Part shown: piece after piece, positions 1-10,301 of the stretch
How positions within the stretch are numbered: the stretch's first letter is position 1
How the letters are laid out: each line of letters starts with the position of its first letter
NCBI GenBank assembly: GCA_963787425.1
Contig: CAWBCV010000004.1
Coordinates: 609,873-673,872 of the forward strand
From: AP-15 sp963787425
Lineage (GTDB): Bacteria > Pseudomonadota > Alphaproteobacteria > ATCC43930 > CGMCC-115725
Length of the DNA: 64,000 nt
Reading direction: 5' to 3'
The notes under the pieces: generated by a model
What the model was told of the DNA's origin: nothing
Seen by the model: only the letters and a program-made list of their open reading frames with translations
Databases searched by the model: none
Made by a program: the position numbers and the translations under genes

Positions 1-444
1 CGTCAGATGGGTGCAGATAAAACAGTCGAGCCCGGGCGTCTCGTCCGCCGGCAGGGACATCAAGCTGAAGCGCGGCACGACCGTGCCCTCGGGCAGCTCG
101 AGCTGGCGGCCGAGCGGCCGCGGCTCGGACGGGTGAAGCTCGCGGCCGAGCAGCGCCGCGCGAACATCCTCGGGGGCGCCGGCTGGCGCAAACGCCGCGG
201 CCATCAGCCCCTCGCGTTGCGCCAAGAAGGTGTCGAGCCGCTGTACAAAATCGTTCGGATCGACGATGCCGAGAAGTTCGACATAGTCGGATTGAAACAT
301 GATGCAATAATTCGCCGTTCCTTGTCCGATATGCCGGCCACGGGGTGACAAGACGAAGCCGAGCCGGCTCCACCCCAGCCGCGCCCTCTCTAGGTCGCGA
401 ACCCCGACGATAACGTGGTCGATGCCGGCTATGCCGTTGTCCAT
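1..444 (-). CDS. VOC/glyoxalase-like domain protein, partial
   Basis: Reads leftwards from an ATG at 444 and is still open at base 1, so only the first 148 residues are visible. The opening HVIVGVRDLERA strand followed by RGRHIGQGTANYCIMF and YVELLGIVD has the beta-alpha-beta layout of vicinal-oxygen-chelate proteins, close to the glyoxalase-like group. Members are small metal-dependent enzymes or binding proteins; the substrate cannot be told from sequence. It is divergent from nhaA. The C-terminal half, with the remaining metal ligands, lies outside the window. Confidence 0.7.
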   Translation of the reverse strand, partial: MDNGIAGIDHVIVGVRDLERARLGWSRLGFVLSPRGRHIGQGTANYCIMFQSDYVELLGIVDPNDFVQRLDTFLAQREGLMAAAFAPAGAPEDVRAALLGRELHPSEPRPLGRQLELPEGTVVPRFSLMSLPADETPGLDCFICTHLT

Positions 445-502
445 GTTCGCCCCTTCGGTGCGGTCGGGGTAACCTTAACTGCCTCTCATCACTGAGGCCA
501 AG

Positions 503-1696
503 ATGCGGAATTTGGGAAAAGTCATGCGCTTCGGCATGTTGCAACGGTTGTTTCGGCACGAAGCGGCGAGCGGCGTCGTGCTGATGCTGGCTTCGGCCCT
601 CGCGCTTGCGCTCGCCAACTCGCCCTTGGCCGAATTCTATAACTTGCTGCTGAGCGTGCACGGCTCGGTGCGGATCGACGGGTTCGGCATCGACAAGCCA
701 ATGCTGCTGTGGATCAACGACGGCTTGATGGCGATATTCTTTCTTCTTGTCGGTCTCGAAATAAAGCGAGAGGTGCTGGAGGGCGAGCTTTCCGACCGCA
801 GGCGGGCGATCCTCCCGGTCGTAGCGGCTATCGGCGGAATGACCGTGCCGGCTCTGATCTATCTCGGCATTACGCGGAACGAGCCGGGCGCAACAGTCGG
901 CTGGGCGATCCCCTGCGAAACCGATATCGCGTTCTCGCTGGGGGTAATGGCGCTGTTCGGCAGCCGGGTCGCGCCCTCCCTCAAGCTGTTTCTGACCGCG
1001 CTCGCGATCATCGACGATCTCGGCGCCATCGTGATCATCGCGATCTTTTACACCGAGGAACTTTCCTGGGTCTCGTTGGACGTCGCACTGGCGGCGCTTG
1101 CTACTCTCGCCGCGCTCAACCTCGCCGGCGTGCAGCGGGTTATCTGGTACGTGCTCGTCGGCATCGTTCTGTGGGTGTTCGTGCTGAAGTCCGGCGTTCA
1201 TGCGACACTCGCCGGAGTAGCGCTGGCGCTCGCGATCCCGTTCAAGACGCGTTCCGGCGAAGAGTCGCCACTCGTTCGCATCGAACACGAGCTTGCCCCA
1301 TGGGTAGGGTTCGGCATCCTGCCGCTGTTCGGCTTCGCCAATGCCGGGCTGTCTTTTGCCGATCTGTCATTGTCGTCAATTCTCGAGCCCGTCCCGCTCG
1401 GCATTGCCGCGGGCCTGTTTCTCGGCAAGCAGATTGGCGTCTTCGGCGCGGCGGCGCTGGTGATCCGCCGCGGCTGGGCGCAACTGCCCGATGGCGCCAC
1501 CTGGTCCGCCCTCTACGGCACTAGCATTCTGACCGGGATCGGCTTCACGATGAGCCTCTTCATCGGCACGCTCGCCTTCGGCGAATCCGACCACGAAGCG
1601 CCGATGCGGCTGGGCGTCCTCGCCGGTTCGGCCCTCTCCGCCCTCCTCGGGGCGGGAGTGCTCGCTCTGCCGTCGCGCGGCCGCGAGAGGCCATGA
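503..1696 (+). CDS. nhaA: Na+/H+ antiporter NhaA
   Basis: 397 residues, the normal length for NhaA, an inner-membrane antiporter that expels Na+ in exchange for protons and supports growth at high salt and alkaline pH. The body is a series of hydrophobic helices. The family core is present: a TDIAFSLGVMALFG helix followed by LAIIDDLGAIVIIA, whose paired aspartates correspond to the ion-binding Asp163/Asp164 of E. coli NhaA. The GLEIKREVLEGEL segment after helix II is also typical. A GAGG-like ribosome site (gagg at 492-495) sits 7 bases before the ATG at 503. It is a single-gene unit. Confidence 0.95.
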   Translation: MRNLGKVMRFGMLQRLFRHEAASGVVLMLASALALALANSPLAEFYNLLLSVHGSVRIDGFGIDKPMLLWINDGLMAIFFLLVGLEIKREVLEGELSDRRRAILPVVAAIGGMTVPALIYLGITRNEPGATVGWAIPCETDIAFSLGVMALFGSRVAPSLKLFLTALAIIDDLGAIVIIAIFYTEELSWVSLDVALAALATLAALNLAGVQRVIWYVLVGIVLWVFVLKSGVHATLAGVALALAIPFKTRSGEESPLVRIEHELAPWVGFGILPLFGFANAGLSFADLSLSSILEPVPLGIAAGLFLGKQIGVFGAAALVIRRGWAQLPDGATWSALYGTSILTGIGFTMSLFIGTLAFGESDHEAPMRLGVLAGSALSALLGAGVLALPSRGRERP

Positions 1697-2216
1697 CGGA
1701 GACCGCGGCCTCGCCTTTGACGCGAAATGCCGGTACTCGACCGGCTCTGTTGAACGTAAACTCCGGATCCGTGCCAGTGCTTCCGAGGGCAACCTCATTA
1801 CCTGTTCCACCTGTTTTATCAGGTGCAGATCAGGCTCGCCTCTCCGCCGCGAACTGGCCGGTAAATGTACTTTTAGCCCGCAGAAGGATGAATGGAGACG
1901 GTACCAGGGTGGTCCAGCGGAACTCAGCACGAAGATGCACAACGAAAACATCCCAGGTTCCGAAACCCGCTCCCAACGACGCGAACTCATAACATGCCTT
2001 TGCGGCAACTTTCGGGATGGGGACTGGCACTCGAGACAGGGCTCGCCCGCGAGCTCGGTAGTCTCCTATCGGCTGCCCTCCGCTCAGCGCCACCGAAGGC
2101 CGACACGATCAGGACGGGATGGCCGCTTCTCCATCGACGCCACCGGCCGCAGATGCCCCATACCGGACCTCTCATGCGAGCTTCCTTCTTCGGAAGCCCT
2201 TCGTTCCCCGCTACAG
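1697..2216. other. Gene-free stretch
   Basis: About 520 bases between nhaA and the kinase on the other strand. Open frames here are short and resemble no protein I know. One perfect inverted repeat, CACCTG-TTTTAT-CAGGTG at 1808-1825, could be an operator or a weak hairpin; it lacks the T run of an intrinsic terminator. Confidence 0.5.
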
Positions 2217-5200
2217 TTACGGCTTGTCGAGGAGCTCTCGAATCTTGACGGCTAGTGCAGCAGCTGTGAAAGGTTTGCTGATCAGATCGATGCCGGAATC
2301 GAGCCGTCCATGATGGACGATGGCATTGCGGGCATACCCGGTAGTGAACAGAACGCGGAGATTGGGCCGCAAACGTAGCGCCGCCCCGGCAAGCTGGCGA
2401 CCGTTCATCCCGCGGGGCAGCCCCACGTCGGTAAACAGCACACGGACAGTGGGGTTAGCCTCCAATATCTGCAGCGCCTTGGCTCCATCTTCGGCTTCAA
2501 TCACTGCATAGTTCAGCTCCCGCAGCATCCACGCATTGAGCTCGCGCACCGCCTCATCGTCCTCGACGAGGAGAATAGTTTCGCTGCCGTCGCCTGACGG
2601 GGCCGACCGCGAGAGAGCCTCCTCCTTGTGACGGAAGCGTCGCCGACCAAGCGGGGTAGATAGGTGCGTATGGTCGTTCCCTCGCCAGGCTCGCTGTAAA
2701 TCTTGACGTGACCATTCGTTTGCTTGACGAAGCCGTAGACCTGGCTGAGGCCGAGGCCGGTGCCGTGCCCCGCCTCCTTGGTTGTGAAAAACGGATCGAA
2801 GGCCGACTCGGCCACCTCCTTGGTCATGCCGGTGCCGGTATCGCTGAGGGCGACCATCACATACTGCCCGGGCTGCACCTCTTGGTGCTCCGACGCGTAC
2901 GACTCGTCGAGATGGGCGTTGGCTGTCTCGATCGTCAGCTTGCCGCCGTCAGGCATGTCATCGCGGGCATTGACCGCCAGGTTGAGGATCGAGTTTTCGA
3001 GCTGATTGGGATCGGCAAAGATTTGCCACAGGCCGCCGCCCAAGACAGTTTCGATGGCGACACTTTCGCCGAGCGTTCGACGCAACAGCTCCGACATCCC
3101 AGTCACCAGACGGTTGACGTCCACCGGTCGCGGCTCAAGCGGTTGCCGGCGAGAAAACGCCAGCAGTCGGTGTGTCAGGATTGCCGCTCGTTCGGCGCCA
3201 CGTATGGCGCCTTCCACCGAGCGGACGATATCGCCGCGCGACGGCGCTGCAGGTCCGTTGATCTGGCGATGCAGGCCGTCGAGGTGCCAAGCACCACTTA
3301 AAGCAGATTGTTGAAGTCGTGGGCAATACCCCCTGTCAAATGTCCGATCGCCTCCATCTTCTGCGCCTGCCGCAGCGCTTCCTCGGCCTTTGTGCGTTGC
3401 GCCATTTCGGCCTCGACCCTCTGTTCCAAGAGTTTCGTTGAGATCCCGCAGAGCGAGTTCGGCCCGCTTCCGATCGGTAGCGTCGCTGGCGGCACCAAAC
3501 CATTCAACAATTTCACCGTCTTGATCAAGCAAGGGCACGGCACGCGAGTGAGCCCAGCCGACCGTGCCGTCGATGCGCCGAACGGGATGCTCCAACTCGA
3601 ACATGCTTTTTGTCGCAACAGCCTTTCGGATCGCTGCCGTGACGGCGGGCTGGTCGTCGGGACGGATGTACTCCCTCAACCAATCTCTACTCGGGCTCTG
3701 GGTATCGGCAATGAACCCTGGCCTTCGAGGTGGAGCATTTGGGTCCAGTCGGCATTCATGCGGTAGACGGCGTAGGAGCTTGCCGTCACCAGCGCGCGAT
3801 AGCGCTGCTCGCTCTCGCGCAATGCCGCTGTTGCCTCGGAACGCACCCGGGCCAGTTCGAGGTTTGCACTCACTCGTGCGATCAGCTCGCGAGCTGATCG
3901 CACGGCTTCACCAGATAGTCGTCGGCTCCAGCCTCCAAACCTTCGACGCGGCTCTCCTCGCCGGCGCGTGCAGACAACAAAATAACCGGGATATCCCGCA
4001 ACGTGGGATCGCCTCGGATTTCGCGGAGGAGCTCGAAGCCGTCCATTTCCGGCATCATCACGTCAGCCAAGACCAGGTCCGGTCTGTGCTCGCGAATAGC
4101 CATCAGAGCAGCTTTGCCATCCGCAACCGTTCGTACCTCACACCTCCTGCCCAGGAGGCCGCGAACGTATTTGCGCATGTCGGCATTGTCTTCCGCGATC
4201 AGGACGCGGCTGCCGCTTTGAAGCGCCGCCGCGGCTTCGGGCTCACTGAGACTGTCGAGCAATGCCGCATCCCCGCCCGCCTCGTCGGGAAGCCAGCGCA
4301 AAGCTTCTTGCACGAACGCGTCGGCTCGCAATGAGGTAGAACGCAGCCGTTGACGGGCTGTATCACGATCCGCCGGCAGATGAACCGCGCCAAACGGCAC
4401 GCGAACCGTAAATGTCGTCCCGCGATCGATGGTACTCTGGACCTCGACCGTCCCGCCGTGCAGGTTGACAAGCTCAAGGACGAGGGCAAGGCCGATGCCG
4501 CTGCCCTCGTGTGTGCGGCTTCGTTGCCCCTCATCCGATCAAAGCGCTCGAACAGCCTGGGTAGCTCGTTTGCCGGTATGCCGACGCCTGTGTCACGGAC
4601 GGAAAGCTCGGCAAACCCGTCCTCCTCGCGCAAATGAACCTCGATCTCGCCTTCGAACGTAAACTTGAAGGCGTTGGAAAGAAGATTGAGGACGATCTTC
4701 TCCCACATGTCGCGATCGACACGGACCGAGGAAGACAGCGGTTCGCAATCCACGGCCAAGCTCAATCCTGCACGTTCGCAGGCAGAGCGAAAATTGCTGG
4801 CCAGCTCGGATGTCAGCCGCGCGAGATCGGTGGCAACATAAACAGCCTCCGGACGCCCGGCTTCAACCCGGGAAAAATCCAGCAGGGCATTGACGAGCTT
4901 CAGAAGGCGCAGCGAATTGCGGTGGGCCAGCTCCAGCTGCGCTCCCTCCAACCCGCGGCGCGCCGCAAGAGCGTCCGTAAGCGGACCGATGATCAAACTC
5001 AGCGGTGTGCGAAATTCGTGGCTGACGTTCGAGAAAAACAGGGTCTTGGCGCGATCGATTTCAGCCAATTGCTTGGCCCGCTTGCGTTCCTCCTCGTAAG
5101 CGCGGGCATTGGTGATGGCGAGCGCGATCTGGCCCGCCATCAGCTCGTAAAAAGTGCGGTACAGATCACCCAGGCGCAGCCGTGCGCTGACGCCCGCCAC

Positions 5201-6108
5201 CAGAAAGCCGGCCAGCTGGTCCGCCTTGCTTGATCGGACTGGCACGACAATGCCGCAAGAGGGCGGGTCCGCCCAAGGATCGGGCGGCACTTCGGCGAAA
5301 CGGCCGCCCAGGTCTTCGAGGACGATAATCTCTCCCTCGTGCAGCGCTTCACCGAGCGGCCAGCCGGTGCCGGACGAAGCGATGGAGAACTTTATCGTTG
5401 CCGGGCCGATCGGCGCGCCGGGCCCGACCCCCGCCGCCCCAGCGAGCCTCGCCGACCCAGTTTCGCTATCGATCAGGTAAAGGAGGGCAAACGGCCCGTC
5501 CCGGGAATGGTTCTCCAGAGCCGCGGCAATGAGACCGCAAGCTTCTTCCGCCGTCTTTACTTCCATCGCGCACCCCGAGGTCGCGCAGCACATCGACACG
5601 CCGTTCGCTGACCACCTTTTCGGTGATCTCATGGACTGTCGCGAGAACGCCACCGATGCCGCGCGGCGCGCTCGTCCGGAACGGGGCTGTACGCGATCGT
5701 GAAGTGCGTCTCTTCGACGAAACCGTGCCGATTGATCTCCAGCTCGATGTCTTCCATCCAGGTCGCTGGGCCCCCAGAGAAGGGCGTGTCGATCAGCGGC
5801 TTCAGGATATGCCAGATCTCCGACCAGCATTCGCTGACCGGCTGTCCCATTGACTTCGGGTGCTTCGTCCCGAGGATCGGCCGATAAGCATCGTTATAGA
5901 TCGAGATGTAGTCGGGTCCCCACCACAGGAGCAGCGGAAACCGATTGGCGAGCAGAAAGCTCACCATCATGCGCAGGCTCTGGGACCAGCCCTCGACAGG
6001 CCCCAGCGCGGTCTTCGACCAATCGGTCGCGCGTATGAGGGCGCCCATCTCGCCGCCGCGGGCGAGAAAATCGAAGGCGCCTTCCCCGAATGTCTCGCCC
6101 AAGCTCAT
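2217..6108 (-). pseudogene. Giant hybrid sensor histidine kinase, multiply frameshifted
   Basis: Joining frames gives a protein of about 1300 residues. The order is N-terminal PAS (from 6108), GAF-like domain, HisKA (FFSNVSHEFRTPLSLIIGP near 5030), HATPase (NLLSNAFKF, DTGVGIP), receiver domain (LVLADVMMPEMDGFELL near 4060), second PAS, second HisKA (GHLTGGIAHDFNNLL near 3310), second HATPase (NLAVNARDDMPDGG, GTGLGLSQVYGF) and a final receiver (VLFTDVGLP near 2440). Such kinases relay phosphate from His to Asp in signal transduction. The frame changes near 5650, 4520, 3900, 3690, 3430, 3290 and 2570. A TAA at 3298-3300 directly follows the second H box. Several indels plus a nonsense codon suggest a genuine pseudogene, although some indels may be sequence errors. 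No partner regulator is adjacent. Confidence 0.75.
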
Positions 6109-6974
6109 TGGCCACCTGACGAAGAGATCGCGCGCAATATCAACTCACAAACGCCTGCGCGAGTTGCACGACGGTGCTTACCGCTCTTTCCTCAGATTCC
6201 CTAGAAGCGATCGGCCCACCTCTACTAATCGGCCAGGCGTGCAGAACGGCTGTTATCCGACATTCTAAACTCTAAGGTGCCCTCCAAACGAGCGAACTGC
6301 CGACCATTCTCACGCCGTTGCGCACGCCTCTCGCTGCAGCCGGCAACCAAACCGCGCTATAACATCGCGGGGAGTAACGGGCTCAATCGTCCGGAAGCAG
6401 GGGCGCAATGAAGTTCTCGAGTCCGATTATGGACGCTCGCCACTATCGCGGCCAGGCTGCACAGGTTCGCCGCTGGCGGATGGCCTTTTCGGTCATGCCG
6501 AGAAAAAGCGCGCTCCTGACGATAGCACGAGACTGTGACGATATCGGCGATGACATGGAGAACGGCGCGCTTGAGGTTTGAAAACGAGAGGCCAGCCGCA
6601 ACTCCGTAGACCCTAAGCCTAAGCGAATGTCGGTCGGACGGCTGGAATCGGCGCAGAAGAGACAGCGCCCGCGGAGACCGTGATGGACGCGTTCTATCAG
6701 AAGCCGGAACCAAGTGGTCGGCGATGGCGCGTCCAGGCGACGACCTCGCGGCGCTCCTCTTTGGCAGCGATATCCAGGCGCCCCATTCGCGGGCGGCGGA
6801 GCGGTTCCGCGCCACCGGCGGCCGCACCGGCGAGCTGCGCGAGGATTGGCAGGGCGCGTTTGTCGTCACACATATCAGCCGCGTCGGGCCGATGGTGCAG
6901 GGTGCTCATTAGACAACCGGTTTACTGCGCACAGCCGCCCCCATGAGCGAACATTCTCCATCGCAAGAAGCGCG
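6109..6974. other. Mostly gene-free stretch
   Basis: About 870 bases upstream of the kinase. I recognise nothing in 6109-6680. A rightward frame at 6724-6912 ends in REDWQGAFVVTHISRVGPMVQGAH-like text (62 residues) and could be the tail of a small decayed gene, but I cannot name a family and do not call it. Confidence 0.4.
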
Positions 6975-7515
6975 TTGGCCGGAAGCGTGATCTTCACGCT
7001 CGGGCATTCGACCTTGCCGATCGAGGCCTTTCTGGCGTTGCTGCAAGCCTATGGCATCGAACGGCTCGTCGACATCCGTACGATCCCGCGGGCGCGCCAT
7101 AATCCGCAATTCAACGACACCGCGTTGGCCAGCAGCCTGAAAAACCCGGCATCTCCAATACGTGCATCTGAAGACGCTGGGCGGCCTGCGGCGTCCCCGC
7201 AAGGACTCCCCTAATACCGGGTGGCGAAACGGAGGTTTTCGGGGCTTTGCCGATTATATGCAGACCGCGGAATTTCGCGACGCGCTCGCTGCGCTCATTC
7301 GCACGAGCCGCGAAAACCGGGTCGCGATCATGTGCGCCGAGGCGGTGCCATGACGCTGCCACCGTTCATTGGTGGCCGATGCGCTCGTGGTGCGCGGCGT
7401 GCCGGTCATCGAGATTTTATCAGAGAGCAGCTACCGGGTGCATGAGCTCACGCCATTCGCGCAGGTGGAGGGCGGGCGGATTACTTATCCCTCCGAGAAA
7501 GCTACACTGCTGTAA
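6975..7515 (+). pseudogene. DUF488 family protein, frameshifted
   Basis: Three frames read in turn rebuild a DUF488 protein of about 175 residues. The first part is IFTLGHSTLPIEAFLALL...VDIRTIPRARHNPQFN (to about 7135). The second is YVHLKTLGGLRRPRKDSPNTGW...FADYMQTAEF and ends in VAIMCAE near 7345. The third is CHRSLVADALVVRGVPVIEIL to the TAA at 7513-7515. The GHS and CHR(S) motifs are the conserved family signature; the function of DUF488 proteins is unknown. Two indels, near 7140 and 7350, break it. It converges on mtnA, whose stop is only 7 bases away. The start is uncertain (TTG 6975 or GTG 6987). Confidence 0.7.
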
Positions 7516-7521
7516 GGGCCG

Positions 7522-8631
7522 CTACTCTCCTGTAACCCGCCGCGCTCGCTCAGGGAACAGACCGAGCAGTCCCTCGCGGGAGGCGGGGCAGATGCCGCGC
7601 TCGGTGATGAGGGCGGTGACGAGCCGGGAGGGCGTGACATCGAAGGCATAGTTCGCGGCGGGGCTGCCCTCTGGCGTGAGGCGCACGGCGACGCGCCGGC
7701 CATCCTCGGTCCAGCCTTCGATGTGCGTGACCTCGCGCGCGTCGCGGCGCTCGATCGGGATCGCCGCGCCGCTCTCGATCTCCCAATCGATCGTCGGCGA
7801 GGGCAGCGCGACGTAGAACGGGATGTCGTTGTCGCGCGCCGCCAGCGCCTTGAGATACGTGCCGATCTTGTTCGCGACGTCGCCGCCCGCCGTGGTGCGG
7901 TCGGTGCCGACGATGCAGAGATCGACCAGACCCTCGCGCATCAGGTGACCGCCGGCATTGTCGACGATGACCGTATGCGGGACGCCATGCTCGCCGAGCT
8001 CCCAGGCGGTGAGGCTGGCGCCCTGGTTGCGCGGGCGGGTCTCGTCGACCCAGACATGGATCGGAATGCCCTCGTTGTGGGCACGGTAGATTGGGGCGAG
8101 CGCGGTGCCCCAGTCGACCGTAGCGAGCCACCCGGCATTGCAATGCGTCAGCACTTCGAAGCGACCGGTTCGGTGCTTGCGCTGCCAGGCTTCGGCGATC
8201 AGCGCGGCGCCATGCTCCCCGATCGCGCGATTGATCGAAACATCGGCATCGGCGATCTCGCTGGCCCGCGCCATGGCCGCGGCAAACCGGCGGCTTTCCG
8301 GGACCTCGGTCAGCGCCCGCTTCATCTCGGCGAGGGCCCAGCGCAGGTTGACCGCGGTCGGGCGGGTCGCAGCGAGCATCGAGGCCGCCGCCTCGATGCC
8401 GCGATCCGACGGGTCCTCGGCGGTTGCCAGAGCGATCCCGTAAGCCGCGGCAGCGCCGATCAGCGGCGCGCCGCGAACTTGCATTGTCGCGATGGCACGC
8501 GCCGCGTCATCGAGCGTCTGTAGCCCGACAATCACCAGTTCGTGCGGCAATCGCGTCTGATCGATGATCTCGACGGTGCGCCCGTCGGCAGCGGCCCAGA
8601 TTGTGCGCATCGCCCGGCCGCGGACGTTCAT
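7522..8631 (-). CDS. mtnA: S-methyl-5-thioribose-1-phosphate isomerase
   Basis: 369 residues. MtnA converts methylthioribose-1-phosphate to methylthioribulose-1-phosphate in the methionine salvage pathway. The family signatures are clear: MQVRGAPLIGAAAAYG near residue 50, the catalytic Cys in LTHCNAGWLAT, the DETRPRNQGASLTAWEL segment, and the catalytic Asp in CIVGTDRTTAGGDVANKIGTY. The start ATG at 8631 overlaps the mtnP stop by 4 bases (ATGA), so the two enzymes of consecutive steps are translationally coupled. The gene is intact. Confidence 0.95.
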   Translation of the reverse strand: MNVRGRAMRTIWAAADGRTVEIIDQTRLPHELVIVGLQTLDDAARAIATMQVRGAPLIGAAAAYGIALATAEDPSDRGIEAAASMLAATRPTAVNLRWALAEMKRALTEVPESRRFAAAMARASEIADADVSINRAIGEHGAALIAEAWQRKHRTGRFEVLTHCNAGWLATVDWGTALAPIYRAHNEGIPIHVWVDETRPRNQGASLTAWELGEHGVPHTVIVDNAGGHLMREGLVDLCIVGTDRTTAGGDVANKIGTYLKALAARDNDIPFYVALPSPTIDWEIESGAAIPIERRDAREVTHIEGWTEDGRRVAVRLTPEGSPAANYAFDVTPSRLVTALITERGICPASREGLLGLFPERARRVTGE

Positions 8632-9527
8632 GGCGCCTGCTGTGGCTCAAGCACGCGACCCGCCACCGCATCGAGACGCGCGAGCATCTCCTGATCACGC
8701 CGCTCGGGGGCGGTGATCAGCGCATGGTCGAGGGCCTGCTGGCACCCCTGCCGACACGGCCCGGTATGCATCGAGAGCGCCGGCACCACGCTCCTGACGA
8801 GCGCCTTTGCGCGTTCGGCGTTGGCGTGCAATACCCCGACGATCATGTCGACCGTGACGGCGTCGTGGCCGGGATGCCAGCAATCATAGTCGGTAACCAT
8901 CGCAACGGTCGCGTAGCAGATCTCCGCCTCGCGGGCGAGCTTTGCCTCGGGCATGTTGGTCATGCCGATCACAGCGCAGTTCCAGGACCGGTAGAGCTCG
9001 CTCTCGGCAAGGCTCGAGAATTGCGGTCCTTCCATGACCATGTAGGTGCCGCCGCGCTTCAGCGCCATGCCCGCTTCGGGCCCGGCTGCGGCCAGCGCGT
9101 CGCCAATTCGGCCGCAGACCGGGTGCGCCATCGAGACGTGCGCGACGCAGCCCTTGCCGAAGAAGCTCTTTGCCCGCGCAAAGGTACGGTCGATGAATTG
9201 GTCGATCACGACAAAGTCGCCGGGGACCAGATCCTCGCGCAGGCTGCCGACGGCCGACAAGGAGACGATATCAGTGACCCCGCAGCGTTTCAGCGCATCG
9301 ATATTCGCTCGATAGTTGATCTCCGAAGGCGGCAGCACGTGGCCGCTGCCGTGGCGGGGAACAAACACGACCGGCTGGCCGTCCAAGGTTCCGAAGCAGA
9401 ATTCGTCCGATGTCGAGCCGAATGGGCTTTCGACCCGCCGCCATTCGACACCGGTAAGCCCATCTATCTGATAGAGCCCGCTCCCCCCGATGATGCCGAT
9501 GACGGGCCCGGTCAACCCCCCGGTCAT
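8628..9527 (-). CDS. mtnP: S-methyl-5'-thioadenosine phosphorylase
   Basis: 299 residues of the purine nucleoside phosphorylase/MtnP family. It phosphorolyses methylthioadenosine, the by-product of polyamine and homoserine-lactone synthesis, to adenine and methylthioribose-1-phosphate, the substrate of the MtnA encoded next. Visible motifs are IIGGSGLYQIDGL at the N-terminus, VFVPRHGSGH.LPPSEINYRAN, and MEGPQFSSLAESELYRSW. It starts 10 bases after the petC stop and ends in a 4-base overlap with mtnA, so it may be read as part of the petABC-mtnPA transcript. Confidence 0.95.
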   Translation of the reverse strand: MTGGLTGPVIGIIGGSGLYQIDGLTGVEWRRVESPFGSTSDEFCFGTLDGQPVVFVPRHGSGHVLPPSEINYRANIDALKRCGVTDIVSLSAVGSLREDLVPGDFVVIDQFIDRTFARAKSFFGKGCVAHVSMAHPVCGRIGDALAAAGPEAGMALKRGGTYMVMEGPQFSSLAESELYRSWNCAVIGMTNMPEAKLAREAEICYATVAMVTDYDCWHPGHDAVTVDMIVGVLHANAERAKALVRSVVPALSMHTGPCRQGCQQALDHALITAPERRDQEMLARLDAVAGRVLEPQQAP

Positions 9528-9536
9528 CCAACTTGC

Positions 9537-10300
9537 CTAGTGTGCGGTGGCCCAGATCTTGCGCTTGGCCGCGTAAAATATGCCCGCCATGATGATCAGA
9601 AACAACATGACCTTGAACCCGGTGCGGTGGCGAGGCTCGAGATTGGGCTCGGCCGCCCAAGTCAGGAAGGTCACCGCGTCGTGCGCCATCTGCGGCACCG
9701 TGGCGGAAGTGCCGTCGGCAAAAGTCACGGCGTTGTCGCTGAGCGGCGGCGGCATCGCGATCTGATGACCAGGGAAATATTCGTTGTAGTACATCCCCGT
9801 CAGCAGGTTGAACCCGGGCGGCGGATCCTTATACCCGGTCAGGATGGCGAAAACGTAATTCGGCCCCCCCTCGCGCGCCTTGACGATCATCGACAGGTCC
9901 GGCGGCAATGCGCCGTTATTCGCTGCGCGAGCCGCCTGGTCGTTCGGGAACGGGCCGGGGATCGGGTCCGAGGGCCGGGCCGGGCGCTGGAACATCTGGC
10001 CCTCGTCGTTCGGCTGCTCGTTGGTGACTTGATAGGTCGAAGCGATCGCCTTCACTTCGTCTTCGGTGTACCCGATATCGGTCAGGTCACGGAAATAAAG
10101 ATGCTTGACCGGGTGGCAGGCCGAGCAGACCTCCTTATAGACCTGAAAGCCCCGTTGCTCCGCCGCCCGGTCGTAGGTGCCGAAGATGCCGTCGAACGAC
10201 CATTGCTGGCGCGGCAGCGGAGGAGTTCTTGGGCGGGCGCGGCAAGCGGCGAGAGTGCCAAGACGAGCAACGCCAGCGCGGCAAGGACGGACTTCAGCAT
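9537..10300 (-). CDS. petC: Cytochrome c1 of the bc1 complex (one frameshift)
   Basis: Cytochrome c1 carries electrons from the Rieske protein to cytochrome c. The signal peptide (MLKSVLAALALLVLALSPLA, from 10300) is in one frame and the mature protein in another. The change lies around 10215-10235, where one base is missing. Beyond it the frame reads QQWSFDGIFGTYDRAAEQRG, then the haem motif CSACH in VYKEVCSACHPVKHLYF. Further on come GALPPDLSMIVKAREGG and the C-terminal anchor FKVMLFLIIMAGIFYAAKR. The total, about 254 residues, is the usual length. Since the complex would be useless without it and the rest is perfectly kept, a sequence error is more likely than inactivation. The start is 1 base past the petB stop. 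Confidence 0.88.
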
Positions 10301-10301
10301 C

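Noticed and set aside
2217..2549. Separate response regulator gene
   Set aside because: It is the C-terminal receiver of the broken hybrid kinase; its N-terminal DD motif lies just upstream in another frame.
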